In this document: positions 27,899 to 36,645 of the stretch, piece after piece
Position numbering within the stretch: position 1 is the first letter of the stretch
Layout of the letters: every line of letters starts with the position of its first letter
Origin: Vibrio azureus
GTDB taxonomy: Bacteria > Pseudomonadota > Gammaproteobacteria > Enterobacterales > Vibrionaceae
Length of the DNA: 64,000 bases
Assembly: GCF_002849855.1 (NCBI RefSeq)
Contig: NZ_CP018616.1
Coordinates: forward strand, 1,116,001 to 1,180,000
Direction of reading: 5' to 3'
Translations under genes and position numbers: made by a program
The notes under the pieces: generated by a model
The model's database searches: none
The model's input: the letters and a program-made list of their open reading frames with translations, nothing else
What the model was told of the DNA's origin: nothing

Positions 27899-28003
27899 TA
27901 TGTTCACCTTCTATTAATTCCCTTTGTTTTACTCCTCCCAGTGTGAAGCAATGAGGTAGCGCTTTTTGCTCCCTCGTTGTTTCAGCCTTTGTTGTATCAA
28001 TCT

Positions 28004-29464
28004 TCATTGTCCGAATCTTGTATTGTCTAAACCTTGGTTATGTAATGCTTCTTTTGCTATTGCCTTGACCATGCCTTTGAAAATAAACAAATGAGCAGGC
28101 ATCATCGCAAACCAATACATTAAACCTAAGGGCCCTTGTGGGTGCCACCATGCTGTGATGGTGAGCTTCCTGCGGTTGTTTTCATCCTCAATCGACAAAT
28201 CTAAGCGACCAAGACCTGGCCCTTTCATACCAAATAGCAGTGATAGATAAGTATTTTTTTCGCAACGGATAACTTTCCAAGAGTCAATGAAATCGCCCAC
28301 TTTTAACTCCGGGCCTGCTGGTGTTTTTCTGACAGGCTTATTTCCTCCAAACAGAACGTCTAGCCACTCTCTTATGCGCCAAAGAATATTAGCAAAGAAA
28401 TAACCCTTTTCTTTACTGCCAACCTTTTGTACAACTTGCCACAGAGACTCAGCGCTTGCCTGTGTGTAGCAACTCGCTTCTGCTTGTTTAGGAAAATAAC
28501 CGTATCCGGGTTGCCAACGTTTTAAAGCCGCCTGTTCAAAGCCCCAAACATGGCAGCGCACAAAGGTTCCTTCGTTTTCGATAGTATTAGCAACCGCTTG
28601 TTTATATGGAATTAATGATTGTGGGAAGCGAGTATCGATGGGTTTGGAATCTGCAATATAGTCATGCTCTAAGCCAGCGAGTAATGCTTTGCCAATATTA
28701 CTTGGAACAGAGGTAACAAGTCCTAACCAAAAAGAAGCCATTTTAGGCGTTAATAACGGCGTAGCATAAAGGCGAAACGGCCTTTTGGTTAACTGGCAAA
28801 TAATCTCAAATTGTTCCCGATAGCTCAAAGTATCGGGGCCTCCGATTTCATAGATGGCACTTTGGCTGGGAACTTCCTCAGCCAGCTTGAGTAAGTAATG
28901 ATTAAGATTAAGAAGTGCAATGGGATTGGCTTTGCTATCGACCCATTTGGGTGTGATTAAAATAGGTAGGTTGTAAACGAAATCACGCATAATCTCAAAA
29001 GCGGCGGAACCTGGACCAATAACAATGCCTGCCCTTAATTCTGTAATTGGAATACCAGACTTCCGAATGATTTCTCCGGTTAGTTTACGAGCGGCTAAAT
29101 GTTGGGAGTGCCCTGTATGTGGCTGGATGGCACTGAGATAAATAACGTGTTTTATCTGGCTGTTCATTAAAGCCTGCTTTAAGTTGAGCGCGATGCTAGC
29201 TTCATAGTGAATAAAATCGTGACCTTGTGCCATTCCGTGCACCAACAAATAGACTAAATCAAAATCTTTAACGGCAGCGAGTGTGGCTGACTTTATGCTT
29301 AAGTCTAAATAGATAAGTTTAAGGTTCGGATGAGGTTCAACTCTAGCAGTAAGATAATCAATGTGCCTCGCTGCTGCTGTGACTAGATACCCTTGTTCTA
29401 GAAGCTGTGGAAGCAGTTGTGAACCAATGTATCCAGATGCACCGAGAACCAAGACTTTTTTCAT
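28004..29464 (-). CDS. NAD-dependent epimerase/DUF2867 fusion protein
   Basis: A 486-residue two-domain protein. Residues 1 to about 300 form an SDR/NmrA-type Rossmann domain (GASGYIGSQLLPQLL for NAD(P) binding; AIYEIGGPDTLSYRE further on). About 320-486 match DUF2867, which resembles the START/SRPBCC fold (DSWKVIRCEKN, LSIEDENNRRKLTITAWWHP). The combination is common in proteobacteria as a predicted epimerase of unknown substrate. It has its own promoter region and is convergent with the DUF2913 gene. Confidence 0.85.
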   Translation of the reverse strand: MKKVLVLGASGYIGSQLLPQLLEQGYLVTAAARHIDYLTARVEPHPNLKLIYLDLSIKSATLAAVKDFDLVYLLVHGMAQGHDFIHYEASIALNLKQALMNSQIKHVIYLSAIQPHTGHSQHLAARKLTGEIIRKSGIPITELRAGIVIGPGSAAFEIMRDFVYNLPILITPKWVDSKANPIALLNLNHYLLKLAEEVPSQSAIYEIGGPDTLSYREQFEIICQLTKRPFRLYATPLLTPKMASFWLGLVTSVPSNIGKALLAGLEHDYIADSKPIDTRFPQSLIPYKQAVANTIENEGTFVRCHVWGFEQAALKRWQPGYGYFPKQAEASCYTQASAESLWQVVQKVGSKEKGYFFANILWRIREWLDVLFGGNKPVRKTPAGPELKVGDFIDSWKVIRCEKNTYLSLLFGMKGPGLGRLDLSIEDENNRRKLTITAWWHPQGPLGLMYWFAMMPAHLFIFKGMVKAIAKEALHNQGLDNTRFGQ

Positions 29465-29766
29465 GTTTTTCCTTAGGCCATCCTATCGAATGATAAGTAA
29501 AGTATGACTTGATGTTGAGTTGTGTAACAACGCTGATGTGAGAAAATAATGATGTTTTTATAAATTAATTCAGCGGGTTGCGTGAAGATCCATAAAATAT
29601 GCATAGATAATGTTGAGCTTTCTTTGTGAATAAGCCAGTAAATCTACGGTTGGTGATACTATTTGCTTTCAATAGTGTGAGCAAGGCTCCAAATTACTTT
29701 CTAATAACAGGATTTTAGTGTAGATTCTGACCCGTAATCTCAATCATAAACTGAGTGATAGAACTA
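29465..29766. other. Divergent intergenic region, epimerase / ABC operon
   Basis: AT-rich region that should hold both divergent promoters. No repeat, RNA or clear operator is seen. Confidence 0.4.
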
Positions 29767-30438
29767 ATGTTAAAGCTGCAAAACCTTTGTAAAGGTTACA
29801 TAGATGGTGAAGAGTTTCATCCAGTACTACAAGGTGCAGAATTAACATTGCAGCAAGGTGAACAAATTGCGCTAATGGGAGAAAGTGGTTCTGGTAAAAG
29901 TACTCTACTTAACCTCATTGCCGGGCTCGATACGGTTGACTCCGGTGAAATTATCTATCCTGACTTTCCCATGCATAGTGCGGCTGAGCGATACCGTACT
30001 ATATACCGACGTAATAATATCGGTAACATATTTCAACAGTTCAATTTGTTACCCACTTTGAATGTGGCCGATAACATACGCTTTTGTCGTCAACTTAAAG
30101 GCTTACCAGAAGATAAGGGATTATGGCGCCAAATTCTTTCAGCCCTTGATCTCATGCCATTACTGGGACGTTACCCTGAAGAAGTTTCTGGTGGTCAACA
30201 GCAACGTGCAGCGATTGCTCGTGCATTATACATGGAGCCTAAAATCCTGCTTGCAGACGAGCCTACGGGTAGCTTAGATGAGCGTAATGCTGAAGCAGTG
30301 ATGCGCTTACTCACAACCTTGTCACGCCAATTAGAATGCACATTATTGTTGGTTACACATAGTGAAAAAGTTGCTATCCACATGGAGAGAATCATTCGTC
30401 TTCAAGGAGGACAGTTACATGCTATTGCCCGTAGTTAA
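29767..30438 (+). CDS. ABC transporter ATP-binding protein (LolD/MacB-like)
   Basis: A 223-residue ATPase of the LolD/MacB class. Walker A GESGSGKST, Q-loop NIFQQFNLLPTL, signature VSGGQQQRAAIARALY, Walker B ILLADEPTGSLD, and switch His (VTHS) are all present. The start is taken at the ATG 29767; an in-frame GTG four codons earlier is also possible and neither has a strong ribosome site. The gene overlaps the permease start by 20 nt, showing one operon with the permease and the AttH-like gene. Confidence 0.9.
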   Translation: MLKLQNLCKGYIDGEEFHPVLQGAELTLQQGEQIALMGESGSGKSTLLNLIAGLDTVDSGEIIYPDFPMHSAAERYRTIYRRNNIGNIFQQFNLLPTLNVADNIRFCRQLKGLPEDKGLWRQILSALDLMPLLGRYPEEVSGGQQQRAAIARALYMEPKILLADEPTGSLDERNAEAVMRLLTTLSRQLECTLLLVTHSEKVAIHMERIIRLQGGQLHAIARS

Positions 30439-32872
30439 AGCACTACTTGGGCATTATCGACGCCATCCTCTGCAACTTGTACTTGTTTGGCTTGGACTAA
30501 CACTAGCCGTCTCCCTACTCGTTGGTGTGACCTCAATTAACCAGCATGCTCAAAAGAGTTACGAAACGGGAGAAAAACTGTTCCTCAACCCCTTTCCTTA
30601 TAGGATTAGAACAAAGTTTTCAGCCAATAAAATACCTCAAGGCTTTTATGTTCAATTACGTCAAGCGGGTTTTTACCAGTGTGTGCCTTTTGATGTCCAG
30701 TACCTTGAAACCCAATCTGGGGCAAATTTAACTTTGTTAGGGGTGGACCCAGTGTCTTTGATACCATTGTATCAGGGTAAAACGCTAGGTGACTTTTCAA
30801 TGCTTTCTTTGATGAAAGCGCCATATCCCGTTTTAGTGAGTCAACAATTAGCCGAGCATATGGATTGGGATAATGGTGATTTTATTGCTTTAAATGATGG
30901 CCTTCAGCTAGGGCCTTTAGCGATTGATAATGAAAATATGATTGCAGGCAGTCGGCTTATTGCTGATATATCCTTACTTCGTGAATTGAAACGTTCGTCT
31001 AGCTTATCAACCATTGCTTGTGGGGAAATGAGCAATGAAAAGCTCAATGTGCTAAAACGCCTCCTACCTAATGGTATGAAGCTTGTGCGAAATGGGCGTA
31101 CTGAATTGGAATCATTAACCAGAGCTTTCCATACCAATTTAACGGGGTTGGGAATGTTATCATTTTTGGTTGGCCTGTTTATTTTCTATCAAGCCATGTC
31201 TTTATCATTTATACAACGCCAGCGCTTGGTGGGTATATTGCGTCAAAACGGGGTGAGTGGTGTTCAGCTAGCTAAAGCCTTGATGTTTGAGCTGACTTTT
31301 TTGATTTTGGTTGCCTGGGCTTGCGGTAATGTGCTGGGGCTTGTTTTAGCTAATAAGTTAATACCGGCCGTATCAAGCAGTTTGAGTGAGCTATACGATG
31401 CCAATATTGGTTTGTCTGTCGGCTGGTCTTGGGACTCAAGTTTGTATAGTTTATTAATGGCTACCTTAGGAGCTGGCCTTGCGTGTTTTTGGCCTTTAGT
31501 CCGGCTTATCAATTCACAGCCAATTCGCTTGTCGTCTCGACTGTCATTATTGCGTTTCACTGGCAGAGAGTTCTCTTGGCAGGCTTTATTGGCTTGTGCG
31601 TTTTGTGTTGCATGTATTGCTGTCTATCAGGCTCCTCGAACACTGGAATCAGGTTTTACAATTATAGTAATGATGTTGCTTAGTGTGACATTATTCACTC
31701 CATTCGTGATGTGGCATATATTTCACAGTTTATCTCAATCTTTGCGTTGGATTAGGGCTCGTTGGTTTTTTGCCGATGCCGCAGCAAGTATGAGCTACAG
31801 AGGTGTTGCGATGATGGCCTTTATGCTTGCTTTAGCCGCTAATATTGGTGTAGAAACCATGGTTGGCAGTTTCCGAGATACAACCGATAAATGGCTGAAC
31901 CAAAGGCTTGTTGCGGATCTTTATATTTATCCTACTAACAGCTCTGCGACGCGGGTGAGTAGTTGGCTTGCTAAACAGCCTGAAGTAGATAGTGTTTGGT
32001 GGCGATGGGAAAAAGATATCCTCGCAGAAAAAGGAGCTTTACAAATTGTCAGCACAGGTGCATCTCAGGGAGAATTAAGTTCCTTACCTGTAAAATTAGG
32101 CGTTCCTAACTACTGGCTGCAACTTCATCATACACAAAGCGTTATGGTCAGTGAATCAATGGCATTGAGGCATGATATCTCACCGGGTGATGCAATTGCT
32201 TTATATCCTACATTAGATAAAAAGTGGGAAGTCGCAGGTATTTACTACGATTATGGTAATCCTTATGACCAAGTTCTGATGTCACACCGAAATTGGTTAA
32301 ATGAGTTTGCTGGGACCGGAAATATCGGCTTAGGTGTGTTATTGAAGGAAAGTACTAGCGGAGAAGGTTTACAGGAACGCTTAACTCAGTTATTTCGCCT
32401 GCCACAAGATGAAATAATTGACAATAAAAGTATCTATAACCAAGCCATGAGGGTGTTTGATAATACCTTTTCTATTGCTGGGACGTTGGGAAATATTACA
32501 TTAATCATTGCGGTCTTTGGCTTGTTTTTTGCGACCTTAGCAGGTGAATCTTCACGTCAGAGACATTTTGCTCTACTCCGGTGTATGGGAGTATCAGGAA
32601 AAGAGTTGGTACTACTTGGAGGCGTCCAGTTGTTTGTATTAGGCGCTTTATCAGCTATTGTGGCTATTCCCTTAGGTCTTGCGTTGGCACATTTAATTGT
32701 CGATATGGTAATGAAGCAGTCATTTGGTTGGTCATTAGAGTTGCACACAATACCTTGGAAATACATGCAGACAATTGCTTGGGCTATGTTCTCTATTATG
32801 CTTGCTGGGGCTTTACCTGTTTTCAGAATGATCAAGCGTACACCGATGAAATCACTTAGAGATGCTTTGTAG
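30419..32872 (+). CDS. FtsX-like ABC permease (two-domain)
   Basis: An 817-residue permease of the MacB/FtsX/LolCE class. It has a leading membrane helix, a large extracytoplasmic domain (about residues 45-240), then FtsX-like helices; the pattern repeats in the second half, with final helices near 700-800. The start at 30419 has AAGGAGG 8 nt upstream, the strongest ribosome site in the operon, so the longer frame to 30362 is rejected. Together with the ATPase it probably moves a lipid or lipid-linked compound or a peptide; the substrate is unknown. The stop overlaps the AttH-like start by one base. Confidence 0.85.
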   Translation: MLLPVVKALLGHYRRHPLQLVLVWLGLTLAVSLLVGVTSINQHAQKSYETGEKLFLNPFPYRIRTKFSANKIPQGFYVQLRQAGFYQCVPFDVQYLETQSGANLTLLGVDPVSLIPLYQGKTLGDFSMLSLMKAPYPVLVSQQLAEHMDWDNGDFIALNDGLQLGPLAIDNENMIAGSRLIADISLLRELKRSSSLSTIACGEMSNEKLNVLKRLLPNGMKLVRNGRTELESLTRAFHTNLTGLGMLSFLVGLFIFYQAMSLSFIQRQRLVGILRQNGVSGVQLAKALMFELTFLILVAWACGNVLGLVLANKLIPAVSSSLSELYDANIGLSVGWSWDSSLYSLLMATLGAGLACFWPLVRLINSQPIRLSSRLSLLRFTGREFSWQALLACAFCVACIAVYQAPRTLESGFTIIVMMLLSVTLFTPFVMWHIFHSLSQSLRWIRARWFFADAAASMSYRGVAMMAFMLALAANIGVETMVGSFRDTTDKWLNQRLVADLYIYPTNSSATRVSSWLAKQPEVDSVWWRWEKDILAEKGALQIVSTGASQGELSSLPVKLGVPNYWLQLHHTQSVMVSESMALRHDISPGDAIALYPTLDKKWEVAGIYYDYGNPYDQVLMSHRNWLNEFAGTGNIGLGVLLKESTSGEGLQERLTQLFRLPQDEIIDNKSIYNQAMRVFDNTFSIAGTLGNITLIIAVFGLFFATLAGESSRQRHFALLRCMGVSGKELVLLGGVQLFVLGALSAIVAIPLGLALAHLIVDMVMKQSFGWSLELHTIPWKYMQTIAWAMFSIMLAGALPVFRMIKRTPMKSLRDAL

Positions 32873-34014
32873 TGGAAGAAAAAAATTACAAAAAAATAGG
32901 TCAACTTCTATCATATTTGGCTTTCGTGATCATTGGCTTGGTACTGGCGAGTGCTTTTTATTTTAAGCCTTGGCTTGCTGAAAATGACGTGTTTGACAAT
33001 ACGATCAAATCCGCGGACCTTCATCAGGGGTCTTACGATGAAGCGGCTGTGATCTTTGAGCCTGTCATTCCAGATAAATCGGCTTCCTTACCTCAAGACT
33101 TTGGTGTTCACCCCAGCTATCAGCATGAGTGGTGGAATTACTATGCAACAACTCAAGGCAATAACGGCAAAAACTATTTTATTCAGTGGAGCTTCTTTAG
33201 AATCGCGACGGATGAACGTAAGGACAGAGGATGGCAGAGCCCTCAACTCTATCTGTCACATATTGTAGTCAGTGACGGATCTCAAGCATGGAAAGAGCAA
33301 CGTATTGCGAGGGGAGGGATTGGTCAAGCTGGAATGAAAAGCGCTCCTTTTCAGCTCTGGGTTGATAACTGGAAATGGCGTTCAATGGGTGCAACACCCT
33401 TCCCAGGTACATTGGAAGTGTCGACCGACTTGTTATCTGTTCACCTAATGTCGAAGACTTCAGGGCCTTTTGTCGTTAACGGAGATAAGGGTTTTCAAGT
33501 CAAACACAAGCTACAGTCCATTGCTTCTTTTAATTTTAGTGCACCATTCTTAAGCATAAAAGGTACGCTCAATCTCAATGGACAGTCAGTTAGGGTTGAG
33601 GGCGATGCTTGGGTAAATAAAGAGTGGGGAAGTGGTTTAATTGGTAATGAACAACAAGGATGGGATTGGTTTGCTTTCCACTTAGAGGATGGTCGCTCCC
33701 TTATGGTGAACCGTTATCGTTACCAAGGGAAAATGCCTTATCTTTCAGGAACTCTAGCAACGCGTTCTGGGGAGATAGTGTTCTTGGATGACAAAGAGCT
33801 GATGATTGATCCAATAAAGAATACTCAGATCTCCGAACAACGTCTTATGCCATTAGATTGGCATATTCGTATACCTAAATATAATATTAACTTAACGACA
33901 CAAGTGATACGAAAAGAAATGTGGTTGCCGTTTTTGTTCCCATATTGGGAGGGACCTATTACTGCCACTGGCTCACAGCAGGCTCATGGATTTATGCAGC
34001 TTGTGGGTTATTAG
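32872..34014 (+). CDS. AttH/CrtC-like lipocalin-domain protein
   Basis: A 380-residue exported protein with an N-terminal membrane anchor or signal (about residues 12-35) and an AttH-like lipocalin domain, the fold shared with carotenoid hydratase CrtC. Visible motifs include HPSYQHEWWNYYATTQG, VEGDAWVNKEWGS, and GWDWFAFHLEDGRSLMVNRYR. It starts with GTG at 32872, one base overlapping the permease stop, so it is the third gene of the operon. The conserved trio of ATPase, FtsX-type permease and AttH suggests handling of a hydrophobic ligand. Confidence 0.82.
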   Translation: MEEKNYKKIGQLLSYLAFVIIGLVLASAFYFKPWLAENDVFDNTIKSADLHQGSYDEAAVIFEPVIPDKSASLPQDFGVHPSYQHEWWNYYATTQGNNGKNYFIQWSFFRIATDERKDRGWQSPQLYLSHIVVSDGSQAWKEQRIARGGIGQAGMKSAPFQLWVDNWKWRSMGATPFPGTLEVSTDLLSVHLMSKTSGPFVVNGDKGFQVKHKLQSIASFNFSAPFLSIKGTLNLNGQSVRVEGDAWVNKEWGSGLIGNEQQGWDWFAFHLEDGRSLMVNRYRYQGKMPYLSGTLATRSGEIVFLDDKELMIDPIKNTQISEQRLMPLDWHIRIPKYNINLTTQVIRKEMWLPFLFPYWEGPITATGSQQAHGFMQLVGY

Positions 34015-34128
34015 CAGTGTTTAGGATCACAATAATCGTAAAAATGCTCACTTTAGTCACGAAAAGTATCAGCAACTTCGTCTAAATTAAAAGATATATT
34101 TAATAATAATTTGCTTGGGCCGCTTTGG

Positions 34129-34224
34129 ATGAGAGATTTTCTAACTCGTGTGCTCAATCTCGTTGTGGTCTCATCGAGTGCCAACATCCTGTCTTTGATA
34201 GGAACGTTTGGGATACGTTGGTGA
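34129..34224 (+). CDS. Putative nhaA leader peptide (31 aa)
   Basis: A short frame in the long nhaA leader: MRDFLTRVLNLVVVSSSA, then NILSLIGTFGIRW and TGA. It is basic at the N-terminus and hydrophobic after it. A GGG motif 9 nt upstream is a weak ribosome site. It ends 149 nt before nhaA, and mutually exclusive hairpins (34258-34304) lie between. The layout suggests a leader peptide controlling nhaA translation or transcription, or a small membrane protein. Homology was not checked. Confidence 0.5.
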   Translation: MRDFLTRVLNLVVVSSSANILSLIGTFGIRW

Positions 34225-34257
34225 ATTGTTGGAAAAAACGATACATCTTATTTTATG

Positions 34258-34304
34258 CTTCGGAAAAACCGAGTTCTATACTCCGAAGAAGCGATTATTC
34301 TTCG
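34258..34304 (+). promoter_or_regulatory. Alternative RNA hairpins in the nhaA leader
   Basis: CTTCGGA (34258-34264) can pair with TCCGAAG (34282-34288). CGAAGAA (34284-34290), which overlaps the second arm, can instead pair with TTCTTCG (34298-34304). Only one of the two 7-bp helices can form at a time, as expected for a switch or attenuator. The second helix is followed by TTTCT, a poor terminator tract. Confidence 0.4.
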
Positions 34305-34373
34305 TTTCTAAGCAGTTATACACTCATCCTTTGTTAATTGTTTACGTAAGATAATAAATATAAGGGCTAAACC

Positions 34374-35552
34374 ATGAATGATATCGTTCGTGATTTTTTC
34401 AAAATGGAATCGGCTGGTGGTATTCTACTTGTCATTGCAGCAGCCATTGCGATGACGATTGCTAACTCTCCACTGGGCGAAACGTATCAGTCTATTCTTC
34501 ATACTTATGTTTTTGGTATGTCTGTGTCCCATTGGATTAACGACGGTCTAATGGCGATCTTCTTTCTTCTTATCGGCTTAGAGGTAAAGCGTGAGCTGCT
34601 GGAAGGCGCATTAAAGTCAAAAGAAACCGCCATTTTCCCAGCAATAGCTGCGGTTGGTGGTATGTTAGCCCCTGCACTGATTTATGTTGCATTTAACTCG
34701 GGTGACTCAGAAGCAATGGCAGGCTGGGCGATTCCTGCAGCTACTGATATTGCGTTTGCACTTGGGATCATGGCTTTGTTGGGTAAGCGAGTTCCAATCA
34801 GCTTGAAGGTTTTTCTCCTCGCATTGGCTATTATTGATGACCTTGGTGTCGTCGTTATTATTGCTTTATTTTATACAGGTGAACTGTCGACATCCGCTCT
34901 TACCGTTGGCTTTATCATGACTGGTCTGTTGTATGTTCTTCATACCAAAAAGGTGACGAGATTATTACCGTACATGGTTGTTGGTGCTATTCTCTGGTTT
35001 GCGGTTCTTAAATCAGGCGTTCATGCGACATTGGCTGGTGTTGTAATTGGTTTTGCAATACCACTAAAGGGAAAAGAAGGTCAACCTTCGCCTCTAAAAC
35101 ATATGGAGCATGCTTTACACCCATATGTAGCCTTCTTTATTCTACCTTTGTTTGCTTTTGCAAATGCAGGGATTTCCTTGCAAGGTGTCTCTTTGTCTGG
35201 CTTAACGTCAATGTTGCCATTGGGTATCGCACTGGGCTTGTTAGTTGGTAAACCTCTAGGGATATTCACATTCAGTTGGGTGGCAGTAAAAGCGGGAGTA
35301 GCAAAGTTACCTAAGGGCGTTAACTTTATGCACATTTTCGCTGTATCTGTGTTGTGTGGTATTGGTTTTACGATGTCGATTTTTATTTCCTCGTTGGCCT
35401 TCGCAGGAGTCAGCCCAGAATTTGATACTTACGCACGTTTGGGGATCCTAATGGGTTCAACGACTGCTGCGATACTGGGCTATGCCTTACTCAATGGGTC
35501 GCTACCTAAGAATGCGATAGAAGAAACAGCTGAAGCTAAAAAGTGTAGCTAA
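34374..35552 (+). CDS. nhaA: Na+/H+ antiporter NhaA
   Basis: NhaA (392 aa, E. coli 388) exports sodium in exchange for protons and supports life in salt. The N-terminus [20 protein letters not shown] and the sequences [19 protein letters not shown] and [16 protein letters not shown] (with the paired Asp of the ion site) are typical. Also seen is [10 protein letters not shown]. It has its own long leader with a predicted leader ORF and hairpins. A good terminator follows. Confidence 0.97.
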   Translation: MNDIVRDFFKMESAGGILLVIAAAIAMTIANSPLGETYQSILHTYVFGMSVSHWINDGLMAIFFLLIGLEVKRELLEGALKSKETAIFPAIAAVGGMLAPALIYVAFNSGDSEAMAGWAIPAATDIAFALGIMALLGKRVPISLKVFLLALAIIDDLGVVVIIALFYTGELSTSALTVGFIMTGLLYVLHTKKVTRLLPYMVVGAILWFAVLKSGVHATLAGVVIGFAIPLKGKEGQPSPLKHMEHALHPYVAFFILPLFAFANAGISLQGVSLSGLTSMLPLGIALGLLVGKPLGIFTFSWVAVKAGVAKLPKGVNFMHIFAVSVLCGIGFTMSIFISSLAFAGVSPEFDTYARLGILMGSTTAAILGYALLNGSLPKNAIEETAEAKKCS

Positions 35553-35560
35553 AAGGTAGA

Positions 35561-35600
35561 TATACCCAAGTGACCTAAAGGTGCTTGAAGTTACTTGAAT
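35561..35600. repeat. Palindromic intergenic repeat, degenerate (copy 8)
   Basis: TATACCCAAGTGACCT is intact; the right half reads TGCTTGAAGTTACTTGAAT, with the terminal GGGTATA lost. It starts 8 nt after the nhaA stop. Confidence 0.7.
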
Positions 35601-35647
35601 AATCAGCAAGCCCATGCTTTCTATAATTGAATGAGTGACTTAAATTG

Positions 35648-35675
35648 AAAAGCTCCCGTTAAACGGAGCTTTTTT
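35648..35675. terminator. Terminator of nhaA
   Basis: AAAAGCTCC and GGAGCTTTTTT with a CGTTAAAC loop. It has a T-run on the plus strand and an A-run before it, so it can work both ways. Confidence 0.92.
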
Positions 35676-35689
35676 CATTTTTAAGGAAT

Positions 35690-35796
35690 AAAAAAAACCA
35701 GACCCATATACTGGGTCTGGAAAAACAAAAAAGGAGTTAAATAAAGCAGTGTGTAACAACGGTATGGAGACAAGTTCGACGGCCAGTTAAATCTTG
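35690..35796 (-). ncRNA. Candidate small RNA, minus strand
   Basis: On the minus strand, the perfect 9-bp hairpin CCAGACCCA/TGGGTCTGG (35698-35720) is followed by eight T's, a classic intrinsic terminator. No protein gene on the minus strand runs into it: nhaA and the TetR gene are both on the plus strand. A -10-like TGTAAT (35803-35808) with a weak -35 would give a transcript of about 107 nt. Just before the hairpin is a pyrimidine-rich ACTCCTTTTTTG segment able to pair with ribosome sites. The start is a guess. Confidence 0.5.
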
Positions 35797-35959
35797 CATG
35801 TCATTACAATAAATAAGACTTGCATGATTGAAAACAGTTCCACTTTTTTTTAAAAAATTTTTCTGTATTCAGAACAACAAACTAACTTCATCTGGTCGGA
35901 CCATTTTGTTAATTTGTGATGTTAATCAATTGTTACTTTTTATGTTGGGGAGTATATTT

Positions 35960-35973
35960 TAAACAAGTGTTTG
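35960..35973. promoter_or_regulatory. Candidate PsrA operator
   Basis: TAAAC-AAGT-GTTTG fits the PsrA box pattern (GAAAC-N4-GTTTC, with variation). It lies 15 nt before the ATG of the PsrA-like gene, so it would allow autorepression. Confidence 0.5.
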
Positions 35974-35988
35974 ATACGGGTGATTGAA

Positions 35989-36615
35989 ATGGCTTCAAAA
36001 GGGATGACAAAAGAAAAAATCTTGGATGTTGCTGAAGGACTTTTTGCTGAAAATGGTTTTAATGACACGTCACTTCGTACAATTACAGGAAAGGCAAATG
36101 TCAACTTAGCCTCAGTGAATTATCATTTTGGAGATAAGAAAACACTCGTCAGAGCCGTTATAGATCGTTACTTGGAAGCTTTGATGCCAAACATTGAGAG
36201 CAGTTTAATGGAGCTCAATGCACGCCCACATTATTCTATGCAAGAAGTCTTTGAAGCATTGAGGCTCCCTTTAAAGGCGCTGAATGATGTTAGGCCGAAC
36301 GGCACGATCTTATTTATGTTATTGATTGGAAGAAGTTATACCGATTTACAAGGACACCTGAGATGGTTCATAGGGACCCGGTATCAAAATGTTTTCACCC
36401 TGTTTGTCTCATCAATTAAAAAGGCCAATCCAGAGCTAACTGAAGAACTGTTATTTTGGCGATTGCATTTTACCTTGGGGGCATGCATTTTCACGATGGC
36501 TTCTAGCCAAGCGCTAACTGAGTTGGCAGAAAGTCGATTTAAACAAAAAGTGTTAGTGAAATGGGTAATCGATAGTCTCATTGTCTTTTTATCATCTGGA
36601 ATGTCAGCGAAATAA
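35989..36615 (+). CDS. psrA: TetR-family regulator, PsrA-like (fatty-acid responsive)
   Basis: A 208-residue TetR-type repressor. The N-terminal helix-turn-helix (EKILDVAEGLFAENGFNDTS ... NLASVNYHFGDKKTLVRAV) is nearly that of PsrA, which in Pseudomonas and Shewanella controls fatty-acid degradation; HLRWFIG and FWRLHFTLGACIFTM further on fit as well. The start is taken as ATG 35989; a TTG upstream and an ATG at 36004 are alternatives. It lies 30 nt before fadE and would control it as one transcription unit. An operator-like palindrome precedes it. Confidence 0.82.
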   Translation: MASKGMTKEKILDVAEGLFAENGFNDTSLRTITGKANVNLASVNYHFGDKKTLVRAVIDRYLEALMPNIESSLMELNARPHYSMQEVFEALRLPLKALNDVRPNGTILFMLLIGRSYTDLQGHLRWFIGTRYQNVFTLFVSSIKKANPELTEELLFWRLHFTLGACIFTMASSQALTELAESRFKQKVLVKWVIDSLIVFLSSGMSAK

Positions 36616-36645
36616 TGATTTTTTAATTAACAAAGGATTTGAACT

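Noticed and set aside
34125..34337. 70-codon frame overlapping the nhaA leader
   Set aside because: Starts at TTG, no ribosome site, composition unlike a protein, and overlaps the better leader ORF in another frame.
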